This document shows, in pieces, positions 63,806 through 64,000 of a stretch of DNA of 64,000 nt (position 1 is the stretch's first letter; each line of letters starts with the position of its first letter). The stretch lies in the NCBI RefSeq assembly GCF_004366075.1, contig NZ_SODU01000001.1:682001-746000 (forward strand), given 5' to 3'. Both the position numbers and the translations under genes were made by a program. The notes below the pieces were generated by a model that was given only the letters and a program-made list of their open reading frames with translations, made no database searches and was not told the origin of the DNA. This DNA comes from Kribbella pratensis (GTDB lineage: Bacteria > Actinomycetota > Actinomycetes > Propionibacteriales > Kribbellaceae).

Positions 63806-64000
63806 GCGCGATTCATGAACTGACGCCGAGCCTGACGTGCGTCATCTCAGCAGGCGTGGACCTCGCCGACCGCCAGGCGCTCCTCGACCTGTTCGCACGC
63901 AGTAGCCCACGGACCCGGCGTGACCGCTTCCACCACGCGTTGTCGGTCTTCCCCGCGTCGTACCTCGACGACATCCTCACCGGGCGCCAGTTCGCGGTCG
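63802..64000 (+). CDS. GNAT-like protein, N-terminal part (runs off the window)
   Basis: The first 66 codons read MSAIHELTPSLTCVISAGVD, then LLDLFARSSPRTRRDRFHHA and FPASYLDDIL. The pattern F-x-R-S-S-P-x-[ST]-R-x-x-R-F is common at the start of a group of GNAT acetyltransferases (inference from about 20 residues). Its ATG overlaps the tkt stop (ATGA), so it is translated together with transketolase. Confidence 0.55.
   Translation, partial: MSAIHELTPSLTCVISAGVDLADRQALLDLFARSSPRTRRDRFHHALSVFPASYLDDILTGRQFAV

Overview
The window is high-GC actinomycete chromosome. Codon use, the many GTAC-containing codons and the gene families present (PucR, LAL-type LuxR, SARP-like regulators, MsiK-type ABC ATPase, F420/PPOX enzymes) suggest a Kribbella-like member of the Propionibacteriales. 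The genus is an inference, because no rRNA or complete tRNA gene is present.

Layout. 0-20.7 kb is ordinary accessory metabolism and regulation. It holds a truncated secreted alpha-amylase, a large membrane patatin-like lipase, a PPOX enzyme, an ArsR-type metal sensor translated together with a frameshifted cation-efflux gene, an APH-like kinase, VOC and DUF2461 proteins, an aldo/keto reductase pair followed by an acyl-CoA dehydrogenase, a MASE1-SpoIIE phosphatase, a giant LuxR regulator with a divergent small secreted protein, and DinB, AraC and RibD-like genes. 20.7-22.0 kb is debris: an acyl-CoA dehydrogenase tail, an IS481 transposase C-terminus and a 98-bp repeat that looks like a tRNA 3' end. 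22.07-30.94 kb is a tight nine-gene minus-strand stress array in transcription order: dnaK, grpE, a DnaJ without zinc finger (CbpA-like), a CbpM/HspR-like modulator, clpB, zinc-ribbon thioredoxin, a manganese-catalase-like protein that has lost metal ligands, a triple-BON protein and DUF1345. A divergent PucR regulator and an FdhF/YdeP molybdoprotein follow. 35.4-40.8 kb carries a secreted phosphoesterase, an MFS pump translationally coupled to an anchored beta-propeller protein, and an HxlR/MFS divergent pair. 40.8-43.0 kb is a gene graveyard with a scrambled ATP-dependent DNA ligase, TPR and thioesterase fragments. AI-2E and YihY membrane proteins and a 5'-truncated beta-helix protein come next, the last ending at the second copy of the tRNA-like repeat.

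The most unusual gene is at 48.6-52.2 kb. One uninterrupted 1,216-residue frame joins a membrane-anchored STAND/NB-ARC ATPase and its TPRs to a complete polyprenyl-phosphate sugar-1-phosphate transferase (WbaP/CpsE/WcaJ type). All key motifs of both halves are visible. The arrangement suggests a priming glycosyltransferase placed under sensor control.

52.7-64 kb is carbohydrate-related at both ends: an MsiK/UgpC-type ABC ATPase divergent from transaldolase across a double TTGC/GCAA dyad, then an MFS-USP-GlxA operon, a SARP-like regulator whose Walker A lysine is arginine, a serine hydrolase, a decayed MMPL gene, a full-length transketolase and the start of a GNAT-like gene.
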